A DNA stretch of 64,000 bases. It comes from Parapusillimonas sp013416435 (GTDB taxonomy: Bacteria > Pseudomonadota > Gammaproteobacteria > Burkholderiales > Burkholderiaceae_B). The DNA lies in NCBI RefSeq assembly GCF_052180245.1, contig NZ_CP197474.1, positions 4,588,001 to 4,652,000 on the forward strand, given 5' to 3'. The stretch's first letter is position 1; each line of letters starts with the position of its first letter. The translations under genes and the position numbers were made by a program. A model generated the notes under the pieces. That model was not told the origin of the DNA, did not search any database, and saw only the letters and a program-made list of their open reading frames with translations. Positions 16,727 to 25,804 of the stretch are shown piece after piece.

Positions 16727-17923
16727 TCAGCTTTCCTTGATCAGTTGCCCCAGTATGGCAATACCGGCGCGGATCTTTTCCTCGGGCACGGTAACGAAGC
16801 TCAGGCGCAAGGTGTTGGACTTGCCGCCCGCCCCCGCATAGAAGGGTTCGCCGGGCACGAAGGCCACGTTGCGTTCGATGGCGCGTGCCAGCAGCTTGGT
16901 GCCGTCGATATGCTCCGGCAAGGTCACCCAGATGAACATACCGCCTTCGGGGCGTGTCCAGCTTGCGGTCGACGGAAAATGTTCGGCCATCGCGTCCAGC
17001 ATGTAGCCGCACTGCTGCTTGTACAACTCGCGCACCATGGGCAGATGCTGGGTCAGGAAGCCGCCCTTGATGGTTTCATATACCGCCATCTGGGTCAGGG
17101 TGGCCGTGTGCAGATCGGTGGCCTGTTTGATTTGCACCAGCTTGGCTATGATGTGACGGGGCGCGGCGATATAACCCAGCCTCAGGCCCGGCGCCAGCAC
17201 CTTGGAGAAGGTGCCCAACCGGATGACGGTGGCGCCCACCTCGCGTCCGATGCCCAGCAGGCCGGGCAAGGCTTCGCCGGCGTAGCGGAGTTCGCCATAG
17301 GGGTCGTCTTCGATGATGGGAATCTGCAGCGCCGCACAGCGCTCCGCCAAGGCGCGCCGGCGTTCGAGACTGAGCGTAAGCCCGGTGGGATTCTGGAAAT
17401 TGGGCAGCGCGTAGATGAACCGCGCGCCGGCCGCGCTTTCGGCAGTCAGGCCTTCGGGAATCAGGCCGCCTTCGTCGGTGGGCACGGCCACGTAGGTGGG
17501 TTCGAACAGGGAAAAGGACTGCAGCGCACCCAGGTAGCTGGGCGCCTCGACCAGCACTTTGCTGCCCGGGTCGATGAACAGCTTGCCCAGCATGTCGAGC
17601 GCTTGCTGCGAGCCGGACACGATGAGGATTTCATCGGGCGACACATCTGCCCCGACTCGCTTCAGGTCTTCCGCCACCCAGGCGCGCAGCGGTGCATACC
17701 CTTCGGTGGGGCCGTATTGAAGCGCCGACCGGCCGTTCTGGGCCAGCACGCGGGCAAACGCATCGTTGATGACGTCGACGGGAAAACCTTGCGGCGCGGG
17801 CAACCCGCCCGCAAAAGAGATAATTTCGGGCCGCTCGGTGACTTTCAGGATTTCCCGGATCGTCGAACTGGTCAGCTGCTGCGCGCGTTGCGAAAAAGTA
17901 TAAGGATGGGTGTACGAATCCAT
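16727..17923 (-). CDS. PLP-dependent aminotransferase (class I/II, 2-aminoadipate/AAT-I type)
   Basis: Fold-type I aminotransferase of 398 residues. The Schiff-base lysine is in LGTFSKVLAPGLRLGY; EDDPYGELRY and ALPNFQNPTGLT are the cofactor-binding pieces, and FAGGLPAPQGFPVD is the N-terminal substrate motif of the LysN/2-aminoadipate transaminase group. No HTH domain is fused, so it is not a MocR regulator. The physiological amino donor is not clear from context. It precedes ubiA by 6 bases. Confidence 0.85.
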   Translation of the reverse strand: MDSYTHPYTFSQRAQQLTSSTIREILKVTERPEIISFAGGLPAPQGFPVDVINDAFARVLAQNGRSALQYGPTEGYAPLRAWVAEDLKRVGADVSPDEILIVSGSQQALDMLGKLFIDPGSKVLVEAPSYLGALQSFSLFEPTYVAVPTDEGGLIPEGLTAESAAGARFIYALPNFQNPTGLTLSLERRRALAERCAALQIPIIEDDPYGELRYAGEALPGLLGIGREVGATVIRLGTFSKVLAPGLRLGYIAAPRHIIAKLVQIKQATDLHTATLTQMAVYETIKGGFLTQHLPMVRELYKQQCGYMLDAMAEHFPSTASWTRPEGGMFIWVTLPEHIDGTKLLARAIERNVAFVPGEPFYAGAGGKSNTLRLSFVTVPEEKIRAGIAILGQLIKES

Positions 17924-17981
17924 GGTTTCTGAAAATTCCCGATAAAGAGCAAAGATTGCTAACTCTTTAGATTACCGCAAA

Positions 17982-18098
17982 TTAGTCCTTACGGCGCTGA
18001 TCGCGCCGCACGTTGCGTATGAGCCACCAAAACAAGGAAAAAGAGCATGCCAATCCTACACCGAATATGCCCAGCACTATCCATTCGCCTGTCGTCAT
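17982..18098 (-). CDS. Small single-pass membrane protein, 38 residues, unrecognised
   Basis: A short frame that starts MTTGEWIVLGIFGVG and ends RNVRRDQRRKD. Residues 6-27 form one convincing transmembrane helix (ending SLFWWLI), followed by a strongly basic tail, which predicts N-out/C-in by the positive-inside rule. A GAGGG ribosome site lies 5 bases before the ATG. It sits between the Rieske oxygenase gene, 55 bases upstream on the same strand, and the aminotransferase, so it may belong to the oxygenase transcript. I do not recognise a family. Confidence 0.6.
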   Translation of the reverse strand: MTTGEWIVLGIFGVGLACSFSLFWWLIRNVRRDQRRKD

Positions 18099-18153
18099 CT
18101 CCACCCTCGCTGTCAACGTTATTGTCAGTCATGCATAAAAATGGACGGCCGCC

Positions 18154-19191
18154 TCAGGCCGGCACCGGCGCGCCCGAGCGCTCGGCGTCGATCAAGGCCT
18201 GGATCTTCTGCCGGAAGCGCAGCGGACCCGCGTCCTGCGGCAGGTTGAGCCTTGAGGGACTCTTGGCCATGCCGGCATGGACGGCCTCGAGCACGACGCG
18301 ATCCTCTTCGAAAGCGTGCCGCACGTCGCGGGCGAACTGCCTGGAGACTTCTTCGTCATCGGGGCTGAAATTGCGCAGCTGGAACCAGAAGTAGCGGGTC
18401 GTCGACTCGTCGACAGGCGTGAGGAAATTATAGGAATCCATCAGGAATACATCGGGATGGAAGGGTTCGGTATCGCTCGCCGTGCCGGCCGGCGTGAAAA
18501 TGGCCTTGATCACGGCGTGGGACGGCACCCGAATCTCGTAATGCTGCTTCCGGTCGCAGTTTCCCGAAAACTTGACGAACTTGGCGTAGAAAGGCGCCAC
18601 TTCCACGTTCTTCATCCAGCGCGACACCAGCACACGGTCTTCGTCGACCTGGGTTTGCAGCGGGTGGCCGACGATATCCGAGTTGCCGAAAGAAGTCTGG
18701 TGCACCCAAGACACATGCGACGGGTCGAGCAGGTTGTCCGTCAGATAAAGGTAATTGCAATTCACCGTCATGGCGTCGCCGCGATTGACGCCCCATGTGG
18801 GATCGCCCCAGTGCTCCACGTTCAGGATGTCGTCCGGATCCGCCTTGTCGGGGTCGCCCATCCATATCCATACCAGGCCATAGCGTTCCGCCACGGGATA
18901 GCTGTGCACGACAGCCTGCTTGGCCGGCTTCGCCATGCCGGGCGCTTTCACGCAACTGCCGGAACAGTCGAAGACCAGGCCGTGGTATCCACATTCGACG
19001 CCGTCGTCGTCCAGCAAACGGCCCATGGACAAGGGCAGCTTGCGATGCGGACAGGCGTCTTCAAGCGCAGCCACGGCGCCGTTCTGCTTGCGATACAGGA
19101 CGACGTCTTCGCCCAGGACCTTGCATGGATGCAGCTGGCGACCGATCTCGTGATCGCTGGCAGCCACATACCATGCGTTCTTCAAGAACAT
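18154..19191 (-). CDS. Rieske aromatic ring-hydroxylating oxygenase, VanA-like
   Basis: Terminal oxygenase of 345 residues, the size of vanillate O-demethylase oxygenase subunits. The N-terminal Rieske domain binds a 2Fe-2S cluster through CPH (in EDACPHRKLP) and CGYHG. The mononuclear iron site follows in NLLDPSHVSWVHQTSFGN. The N-terminus MFLKNAWYVAASDHEIGRQL is typical of the VanA/toluenesulfonate monooxygenase group. No reductase (VanB) gene is present, so electrons must come from elsewhere. The substrate cannot be assigned. An AAGGAG ribosome site precedes the ATG. Confidence 0.85.
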   Translation of the reverse strand: MFLKNAWYVAASDHEIGRQLHPCKVLGEDVVLYRKQNGAVAALEDACPHRKLPLSMGRLLDDDGVECGYHGLVFDCSGSCVKAPGMAKPAKQAVVHSYPVAERYGLVWIWMGDPDKADPDDILNVEHWGDPTWGVNRGDAMTVNCNYLYLTDNLLDPSHVSWVHQTSFGNSDIVGHPLQTQVDEDRVLVSRWMKNVEVAPFYAKFVKFSGNCDRKQHYEIRVPSHAVIKAIFTPAGTASDTEPFHPDVFLMDSYNFLTPVDESTTRYFWFQLRNFSPDDEEVSRQFARDVRHAFEEDRVVLEAVHAGMAKSPSRLNLPQDAGPLRFRQKIQALIDAERSGAPVPA

Positions 19192-19230
19192 GGAAGCTCC
19201 TTACTACCGTAAATTGATAAGTGTTTTATA

Positions 19231-19258
19231 ATTTTACCCCCTCTTTTTCCGCCTTTAA
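19231..19258 (-). promoter_or_regulatory. Possible promoter of the Rieske oxygenase gene
   Basis: On the minus strand, TTAAAG and TAAAAT are separated by 16 bases, about 40 bases before the oxygenase start. It lies in an AT-rich patch inside GC-rich DNA. The -35 match is poor, so this is only a suggestion. Confidence 0.3.
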
Positions 19259-19352
19259 CCGTCGCACCGGTTCTACGCATGGCCTTTAGCGGCGCATGCC
19301 ACGAACCACAGGACCCCTATGGACCTAAATCGCATCGAGACGGCGGCGCATC

Positions 19353-19988
19353 ATGCAGCCGCATGAGCTGTTGCTGGAATCCCTGGCCGACCAGGGCTGG
19401 GCCGTTTCAGACGGCCTGATCGACCCACAGCTATGCAATCAGTTGCGCGCCCAATGCACGCAGGACTGGGATCAGGGCCGCTTCCGCCAGGCGAGCATCG
19501 GCCATGGAGCCCAGGTTTCGACCCACACCGACATTCGGGGCGACTCCATATGCTGGCTGGAGCCGGAACAGGCCCAGGGAGCAACGGCGCGTTTTCTTGC
19601 GCTCACCGAAGCCTGGCGCGGCGAGCTGAACCGCCATTTTTTTCTGGGCCTCAATAATGCCGAATTCCATTTCGCCCGCTATCCGGCGGGACAAGGCTAT
19701 AAAAAGCACATGGATCAGCATCAGGGCCAACCCAATCGGAAAATCTCGCTCGTGCTGTACCTGAATTCGCAATGGACACAGGAAGACGAAGGCGAGCTCT
19801 GCCTGTATTGTCCGGACAGCGGCCAGGAGATGACGCGTATCCTGCCCCAGCCGGGCCGCCTGGCACTCTTCAGAAGCGACACCATCCTGCATGAAGTGCG
19901 GCCCTGCAAACGCATCCGCTGGAGCCTGACCGGCTGGTTCAGGCGCGACACGGCGGGGACATGGGGTCAGACCCCGTACGGGGTCTGA
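19353..19988 (+). CDS. 2OG-Fe(II) oxygenase, SM-20/prolyl hydroxylase-like
   Basis: Non-haem iron dioxygenase of 211 residues. The HxD pair is in YKKHMDQH (His119, Asp121), the distal His in SDTILHEVRP (His180), and the 2-oxoglutarate Arg in KRIRWSLTGWF. The order and spacing match single-domain proteins of the SM-20 type that hydroxylate proteins. The natural product probably ended near GWFRRD: the last ten residues and the stop codon come from a palindromic repeat starting at 19963. It stands alone, divergent from the Rieske oxygenase. Confidence 0.8.
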   Translation: MQPHELLLESLADQGWAVSDGLIDPQLCNQLRAQCTQDWDQGRFRQASIGHGAQVSTHTDIRGDSICWLEPEQAQGATARFLALTEAWRGELNRHFFLGLNNAEFHFARYPAGQGYKKHMDQHQGQPNRKISLVLYLNSQWTQEDEGELCLYCPDSGQEMTRILPQPGRLALFRSDTILHEVRPCKRIRWSLTGWFRRDTAGTWGQTPYGV

Positions 19989-20095
19989 CCCCGTTTCTTG
20001 CAAGGACGTTGGGGTCAGACCCTGTACAGGGTCTGACCCCTGTCGGGCCGCCGTTCTTCGCAGATGGGGTCAGACCCCGCATGGGGTCTGACCCC
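19963..20095. repeat. Palindromic repeat locus 4 (three units)
   Basis: Units at 19963-19992 (exact arms), 20011-20040 (variant, arms ending CCCT and AGGG) and 20066-20095 (exact). The first unit supplies the C-terminus and stop of the 2OG oxygenase. The last base of the third unit is immediately followed by the gltL stop codon. It therefore fills the convergent junction completely. Confidence 0.95.
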
Positions 20096-20830
<735 letters not shown>

Positions 20831-20856
20831 TCAGGCTCCTGCTAGTCTTTCGAATC

Positions 20857-21546
20857 TTATCGCGCAATGCTGGTGCGCTCGCGCAGGCGGCGCACCAGCA
20901 GCGATGCGGAATAGCTCATGATGAAGTACACCACGGCCACGAACAAGTACATTTCTATCAGCCTGCCATCCCGCTGGGCCACCTTGGTGGCGGCGCCCAG
21001 GAAGTCGGTCAGGGACAGCACATAAACCAGGGAGGTGTCCTGGAACAGCACGATGGTCTGCGTCAGCAGTATGGGCGTCATGTTGCGAAACGCCTGCGGC
21101 AGCACCACCTTGCCCATGACCTGCCAATAAGTCATGCCCAGCGCATAGCCGGCGGACAGCTGCCCACGCGGCACCGACTGTATGCCGGCCCTCATGATCT
21201 CGCAAAAATAGGCGGCCTCGAACAAGGTGAAGGTGACCAGGGCCGACGTGAAGCCGCCCACCGATATGGGCCGGCTGGCTCCGGTGACCCATGCGCCGAT
21301 GTACGGCACCAAAAAATAGAACCAGAAGATGACCAGGATCAGGGGCAAGGCCCGCAGCAGGTTCACATAGGTGCCCGCCGCCCAAGCCAGCGGCTTGATG
21401 CCGGACAGGCGGCACAAGGCCAGCAAAGTGCCCAGCACCAGTCCGCCGATCGCGGAAAACAGCGTCAGCTTGATCGTGAAAACCATGCCGTCCTGGAACA
21501 GATAGACCCAGGACCGCTGGATGACGTCGAAATCGAATCCGTTCAT
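20857..21546 (-). CDS. gltK: Polar amino acid ABC transporter permease (GltK family)
   Basis: Inner-membrane permease of 229 residues with about five membrane segments. The EAA loop that contacts the ATPase is EIMRAGIQSVPRGQLSAGYA followed by LGMTYWQV. Its start overlaps the gltJ stop as ATGA. Confidence 0.9.
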   Translation of the reverse strand: MNGFDFDVIQRSWVYLFQDGMVFTIKLTLFSAIGGLVLGTLLALCRLSGIKPLAWAAGTYVNLLRALPLILVIFWFYFLVPYIGAWVTGASRPISVGGFTSALVTFTLFEAAYFCEIMRAGIQSVPRGQLSAGYALGMTYWQVMGKVVLPQAFRNMTPILLTQTIVLFQDTSLVYVLSLTDFLGAATKVAQRDGRLIEMYLFVAVVYFIMSYSASLLVRRLRERTSIAR

Positions 21547-22301
21547 GCCGCGCTCTCCTTGGTCGAGGAGGCCGGTCCGAAGAATCCTGGCACCGCCATC
21601 CGGCGCTCGATCAGGCTCATGGCCTTGACCACGATGAGATTGAGGATGAGATAGAAGAGCGTCGCCATGGCGAAGGTTTCAAAAACCTGGAAGCTGAATT
21701 CCTGCATGGATCGTGCCGCCCCAACGAGCTCGAACAGCCCGATCGTGAACGCCACGGATGTATTCTTGATGAGATTCAGCAGTTCAGATGTCAATGGCGG
21801 CAGGATGATCCGGAATGAGCTTGGCAGAAGGACGTATCGATATACTTGCACCTGCTTCATGCCCAGCGCGGTGGCCGCCATGCGCTGGCCCACCGGCAGC
21901 GATTCGATGCCGGCTCTGACCTGTTCGGCCACGCGCGAAGAAGTGTAGAACCCCAGGCACAGAACCGCAGGCAGGAAAATGCCCCACGGGGGCGCGATCT
22001 GCTTGATCGCGTCTCCAAGCGCGCGCGGGACCAGTTCCGGCATGACGAAATACCACAAGAACATCTGCACCAGCAGGGGAATATTGCGCAGCAGCTCGAC
22101 ATACGCCGTGCCCAATCGCCGGGCCCAGCCGATTTGCGTCGTGCGAGCCACGCCCACGATCGTTCCCATGGACAATGCCAGTATCCAGGACAGGCATGCC
22201 GTGCCCACGGTCCATGCAAGCCCCCAGAGAAGGGTCTCCATATAAGTGACGCCACCTGGCGCCTCATTGAAGAATACGGACCAATTCCAGTTGTAATTCA
22301 T
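21543..22301 (-). CDS. gltJ: Polar amino acid ABC transporter permease (GltJ family)
   Basis: Partner permease of 252 residues. The start MNYNWNWSVFFNEA is the GltJ-type N-terminus (E. coli GltJ begins similarly), so the ATG at 22301 is preferred over longer readings. The EAA loop is EQVRAGIESLPVGQRMAATA followed by LGMKQVQV. The 96 bases between gltI and this gene hold two hairpins (see 22333-22385). Confidence 0.9.
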   Translation of the reverse strand: MNYNWNWSVFFNEAPGGVTYMETLLWGLAWTVGTACLSWILALSMGTIVGVARTTQIGWARRLGTAYVELLRNIPLLVQMFLWYFVMPELVPRALGDAIKQIAPPWGIFLPAVLCLGFYTSSRVAEQVRAGIESLPVGQRMAATALGMKQVQVYRYVLLPSSFRIILPPLTSELLNLIKNTSVAFTIGLFELVGAARSMQEFSFQVFETFAMATLFYLILNLIVVKAMSLIERRMAVPGFFGPASSTKESAA

Positions 22302-22332
22302 ACTGTGCTCCGGAACAGCTGTGACACCAAAT

Positions 22333-22385
22333 GCCCACCGCACAGCCGCACTGCGCGGTGGGCCAGGCGCGCGCGATGCGCGCCT
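22333..22385 (-). terminator. Two consecutive hairpins between gltI and gltJ
   Basis: The first stem read on the minus strand pairs 22365-22372 with 22378-22385 (AGGCGCGC and GCGCGCCT). The second pairs 22333-22341 with 22355-22363 (GCCCACCGC and GCGGTGGGC). There is no T-run. Hairpins after a binding-protein gene commonly stabilise its message and reduce readthrough, giving more binding protein than permease; that role is inferred here. Confidence 0.55.
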
Positions 22386-22397
22386 GAACGGCAACGA

Positions 22398-23297
22398 TTA
22401 TTTGTAATCGTTGGGATCCGCCGAGTCCGTCGGGTTGGCAACCACTTTCTTGAGCTGTTCGCTCATGGGAAGATTCAGGTTTACATTCTTGGGCGGAATG
22501 GGAGACTCGAACCATTTCTTGTAGAGCGCCGCCAGCGAGCCGTCCTTCATCATGCCCTTGATGGTGTCGTCGACGATCTTCTTGAACTCCGGATCATCTT
22601 TGGGGATCATGAGCGCATAGGGTTCGATGGTGTAGGCATCCTGGCTGATCATCCATTCGGAAGGATTCCTGGACGTAGCCACCAGGCCCGCGAGCAGGAT
22701 GTCGTCCATGAAGAATGCCGCCGCACGCCCGCTGCTGACCGTCAGCTGCGCCTCGGCGTGGTCCTTGGCGGCGATGATGTTCATGTTGAGCTTCTGCTGT
22801 TCATTCGCGCCGGTCAACCACCGTATATTGCTGGTGCCGGCCGTGGAAACCACGGTCTTGCCCTTGAAGTCTTCAAGCTTGTTCAAGTTGGAGGACTTCA
22901 AGGCCAGGAAGCGCGTCGCCGTCACAAAAGTGGTGGGTGCGAACCATACCTGGGCCTGCCGTTCTATGGTGTTGGTGGACGAACCGCAGTTCATGTCCAC
23001 CGTGCCGTTGGCCAGGAGCGGAATGCGGGTGGAGGACGTCACAGGGACCAGCTTGATGTTGAGCTTGTCCACGCCGATCTTGGCCTTCACGGCATCGATG
23101 ATCTTGTAGCAGATGTCAAGCGAATACCCGATGGGCTGCTGCTTGTCGTCCAGATAGGAAAAAGGAATGGACGAATCACGGTGGCCCAGGGCGATTTCGC
23201 CGGAGGATTTGATTTTTTCCAGCCGGCCGTCCGCGTACACGGGCGCAGCAAGCATCACTGCCAAAGCGGTCAAACAAGTCAAAGCACTTTTTTTCAT
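22398..23297 (-). CDS. gltI: Amino acid ABC transporter substrate-binding protein (GltI family)
   Basis: Periplasmic binding protein of 299 residues with a Sec signal peptide (MKKSALTCLTALAVMLAAPVYA). The mature part starts DGRLEKIKSSGEIALGHRDS and PFSYLDDKQQPIGYSLDICY, the glutamate/aspartate-binding pattern. Family members bind acidic amino acids. Because the first gene of this operon encodes a cysteine/cysteate lyase, an acidic sulfur analogue such as L-cysteate is a reasonable alternative ligand (inference). Confidence 0.9.
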   Translation of the reverse strand: MKKSALTCLTALAVMLAAPVYADGRLEKIKSSGEIALGHRDSSIPFSYLDDKQQPIGYSLDICYKIIDAVKAKIGVDKLNIKLVPVTSSTRIPLLANGTVDMNCGSSTNTIERQAQVWFAPTTFVTATRFLALKSSNLNKLEDFKGKTVVSTAGTSNIRWLTGANEQQKLNMNIIAAKDHAEAQLTVSSGRAAAFFMDDILLAGLVATSRNPSEWMISQDAYTIEPYALMIPKDDPEFKKIVDDTIKGMMKDGSLAALYKKWFESPIPPKNVNLNLPMSEQLKKVVANPTDSADPNDYK

Positions 23298-23318
23298 GTC
23301 TAGAACTCCTTGGTATGC

Positions 23319-24326
23319 TTAAAAAATCTGGCGATAGCCGTAAAGGCCGACTGCCCCGCCAGTGTGCACAAACACAACGTTCTCGCCCTTCTTGAAATGA
23401 CCGGAGCGGATCAGAGCGATCAGCCCGGCCATACCCTTGCCCGAGTACACCGGATCCAGCAAGATGGCCTCGTGCTCGGCCGTCAGGCGTATTGCTTCCA
23501 CCATTGCATCCGTAGGTACGCCATAACCGGCGCCCACAAAATCGGAATTTGCCACGACATCGCTGCGGTCCACCGAAGACGCCGGAAGACCCATGAAGTC
23601 AAGCGTATTCTGCACGAGCCGCCAGACATTGTCCTCCTGGATATCCCTTTGTGCACGCACACTGACGCCATATACGGGTATTCCGCTATTGCTTGCGCGC
23701 AACCCCACAACCAGTCCCGCCTGGGTTCCCGTACTGCCCGTGGCGTGCACGACATGATCGATGCGCAGCCCCTGTTCGAAAGATTGATTGAGCAGTTCCT
23801 GGGCGCATGCAACGTACCCCAGCGCGCCGACCGGATTTGATCCTCCGCCGGGAATGACATAGGGTTTATGCCCGTCATCGCGGAGGGCATCGGCCAGCTT
23901 TTCCATTTCAGCCTGCATGTTCGTGCCGGCCGGATAACGCGCCACGATATCGCCGCCCAGCAGGCGATCGAGCAGTACGTTCCCTGACTGGTCGTATTCG
24001 GGGCTGGCATCGCTGACTCGCTCTTCAAGAAGTATCTTGCACTTCAGCCCCAGCCTCGCGGCGGCGGCGGCGGTCTGGCGCGCATGATTGGACTGCACGG
24101 CGCCCTGGGTGATCAGCGTGTCGGCGCCCTGCGCCAGCGCCTCGGCCGCCAGGAACTCCAGCTTGCGGGTCTTGTTTCCGCCCGTCGCCAGCCCGGTGCA
24201 GTCGTCACGCTTGATGTAGAGATTCGGTCCACCCAGATGCGCGGTCAATCGTGGCATGAATTCGAGCGGCGTCGGGAAATGGCCGAGACGGATACGGGGA
24301 TAAGCAGCAAGGTGCATGGCACTCAA
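23319..24326 (-). CDS. D-cysteine desulfhydrase / L-cysteate sulfo-lyase family PLP enzyme
   Basis: Fold-type II PLP enzyme of 335 residues, same family as DcyD, ACC deaminase and CuyA. The cofactor lysine is Lys52 in LATGGNKTRKLEFL, preceded by IKRDDCTGL; TQGAVQSNHARQTAA and ATGSTGTQAGLVVG bind the substrate and phosphate. As I recall, the RDDCTGLATGGNK form is closer to CuyA (L-cysteate to pyruvate, sulfite and ammonia) than to E. coli DcyD, which has RDDVTPMAMGGNK. First gene of the operon with gltIJKL, divergent from a LysR gene that probably controls it. Confidence 0.8.
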   Translation of the reverse strand: MSAMHLAAYPRIRLGHFPTPLEFMPRLTAHLGGPNLYIKRDDCTGLATGGNKTRKLEFLAAEALAQGADTLITQGAVQSNHARQTAAAAARLGLKCKILLEERVSDASPEYDQSGNVLLDRLLGGDIVARYPAGTNMQAEMEKLADALRDDGHKPYVIPGGGSNPVGALGYVACAQELLNQSFEQGLRIDHVVHATGSTGTQAGLVVGLRASNSGIPVYGVSVRAQRDIQEDNVWRLVQNTLDFMGLPASSVDRSDVVANSDFVGAGYGVPTDAMVEAIRLTAEHEAILLDPVYSGKGMAGLIALIRSGHFKKGENVVFVHTGGAVGLYGYRQIF

Positions 24327-24399
24327 CTCCTGTTACAAGTATGGAGGCCATGGTACTGAGCGCTCGGTGATTTGCCTAATACCAATTTATTGTTCCGCC

Positions 24400-24414
24400 A
24401 TGCATTATTTGCAT
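24400..24414. promoter_or_regulatory. Candidate LysR-type operator between dcyD/cuyA-like gene and lysR
   Basis: The sequence ATGCATTATTTGCAT has arms ATGCA and TGCAT around TTATT and contains the T-N11-A pattern typical of LysR regulators. It lies 18 bases before the LysR start and about 74 bases before the divergent gene. No binding evidence can be drawn beyond the pattern. Confidence 0.4.
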
Positions 24415-24432
24415 AACGTCGGAGGACACGCA

Positions 24433-25410
24433 ATGAAAATGGCCTGGCTTGAAGATCTGATCGCTCTTGCGGAAGCCGGCACATTTTCGCGGGCTGCAGT
24501 GCTGCGCAACGTAACCCAGCCGGCTTTTTCACGCCGCATACAGTTGTTTGAAGCATGGCTGAACACCGAGCTCATCGATCGGCGCAGCCAGCCCATCCGC
24601 CTGACCCCTATAGGAGAACGGCATATCTCCGCATTCCGGACGCTGCTGCACGACATGAATCAGCTGCGCAATCGCATCCAGTCCGAAAGCGCCTATCAGG
24701 CGCGGGTCACGCTTGCCACCCAGCACTCGTTGACCATCACCTTGCTTCCCGGCCTGCTGCAGCAATTGAACGATCACGGCATTTCGCATATCGATTTCAA
24801 TGTACGCTCTGAGAATCGCGATGAATGCGTAGCGGCGTTCATGCTGGGACAGGTCGATCTCTTGCTTTGCATGGAAGAAAAAGACGATTTGCTGCGCAAT
24901 CGGGTGCCCAACGCATGTCGTCATCCCATGGGCACGGAAGCCTTGGTCCCGATATCCGCTCGTCTCGCAGACGGCACGCCTGCGCATGTGCCGCGCAGCG
25001 GGCAGCCGCTCAAGCTACTGGGCTTTCCGCAAGACAGCTTCATGGGACGCGTCGTTCAGCGCGCGTGCCTGGGCACACTGCCCACGAAGAGCTCCATCGA
25101 GATCGTGCATGAATCGATTTTCCTGGCCGGTGTCAAGGAGATGGCCAAGTCCGGACTGGGCATGGCATGGCTGCCGCACAGCCTCGTCCGGCGCGAACTC
25201 GAGTCGGGCGAACTGTTGTCCTTGGCCGGCACGCCCGGCCTGAAATGCGTGGAGTTCGAATTGGGCCTGTATCGCAATCCACAAGCCTCGTATGCGGAAG
25301 CCACTCGCCATGTCTGGGATATTCTGACGAGCGGCTCCAAGGTCAGACCCGATGGGTCTGACCCCGTCTTGATTCGTGACGCTTCAGGGGGTCAGACCCA
25401 TCGGGTCTGA
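24433..25410 (+). CDS. LysR family transcriptional regulator
   Basis: Regulator of 325 residues. The N-terminal winged HTH reads WLEDLIALAEAGTFSRAAV then VTQPAFSRRIQLFEAWL; the effector domain follows. The ATG at 24433 has GGAGGA seven bases upstream, which fixes the start. Divergent from the dcyD/cuyA-gltIJKL operon, so probably its activator with the substrate or a product as ligand. The C-terminus is abnormal: about 21 residues from SGSKVRPDG onward are encoded by palindromic repeat units at 25341-25365 and 25388-25414, and the stop is inside the second. Confidence 0.88.
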   Translation: MKMAWLEDLIALAEAGTFSRAAVLRNVTQPAFSRRIQLFEAWLNTELIDRRSQPIRLTPIGERHISAFRTLLHDMNQLRNRIQSESAYQARVTLATQHSLTITLLPGLLQQLNDHGISHIDFNVRSENRDECVAAFMLGQVDLLLCMEEKDDLLRNRVPNACRHPMGTEALVPISARLADGTPAHVPRSGQPLKLLGFPQDSFMGRVVQRACLGTLPTKSSIEIVHESIFLAGVKEMAKSGLGMAWLPHSLVRRELESGELLSLAGTPGLKCVEFELGLYRNPQASYAEATRHVWDILTSGSKVRPDGSDPVLIRDASGGQTHRV

Positions 25411-25465
25411 CCCCGCAAGAAACGCGGACGGAGCCGGGGTCAGACCCCATGCGGGGTCTGACCCC
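25341..25465. repeat. Palindromic repeat locus 5 (three units)
   Basis: Units at 25341-25365 and 25388-25414 are short-armed forms with GACCC-GAT-GGGTC and GACCC-ATC-GGGTC centres, and both lie wholly or partly in the LysR coding frame. Unit 25436-25465 has exact arms and abuts the stop codon of the DUF3008 gene. The spacer GCAAGAAAC after the second unit is the reverse complement of GTTTCTTGC after the first unit of locus 4. Confidence 0.95.
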
Positions 25466-25648
25466 TCACGATTTGTGCTCCGGCTTGCCTTTCCGCTTGG
25501 TGGACGCCATTTCATCAAGCTCCTTTTCGGACATCGACTTGTACATGGACTTGGAGGGGCCTTTCAGGTCTTTGACTTTGGTGTCGCCACGCTTGGCGGA
25601 CAGAGCCGCGCCCGCTGCTTTCTGCTGGGCCTGGGATTTTGCCGGCAT
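25466..25648 (-). CDS. DUF3008 family small basic protein
   Basis: Hydrophilic, lysine-rich protein of 60 residues. It starts MPAKSQAQQKAAGAALSAKR and ends with STKRKGKPEHKS, matching the DUF3008 pattern I know from many proteobacteria. AGGAG lies 7 bases before the ATG. No membrane segment or signal. Function unknown. It sits alone between repeat loci 5 and 6. Confidence 0.85.
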   Translation of the reverse strand: MPAKSQAQQKAAGAALSAKRGDTKVKDLKGPSKSMYKSMSEKELDEMASTKRKGKPEHKS

Positions 25649-25668
25649 GATCGCTCTCCTGGATGGGA

Positions 25669-25734
25669 GGGGTCAGACCCCCCGGGTCTGACCCCAGGCT
25701 GTCATTGGGGGGCAGACCCATGAGTCTGCCCCCC
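25669..25734. repeat. Palindromic repeat locus 6 (two divergent units)
   Basis: Unit 25669-25695 lacks the usual centre (CCCCCGGG). Unit 25707-25734 is the most diverged copy, with GGGGGGCAGACCC and a GTCTGCCCCCC partner, a paired T-to-G/A-to-C change. Lies between the DUF3008 gene start and the cphA 3-prime end. The remaining 70 bases to cphA show nothing I can name. Confidence 0.9.
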
Positions 25735-25804
25735 GCCTACCCATTCATTATCGTGCGCCGGGCGCCACGATCAAGCCACCGGATATGGCTTGTGTAACAG
25801 ATCG

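Noticed and set aside
19319..19366. A 15-codon frame (MDLNRIETAAHH start) overlapping the 2OG oxygenase start
   Set aside because: It is too short, has no clear ribosome site, and is in a different frame from the real gene. A leader peptide role cannot be supported.
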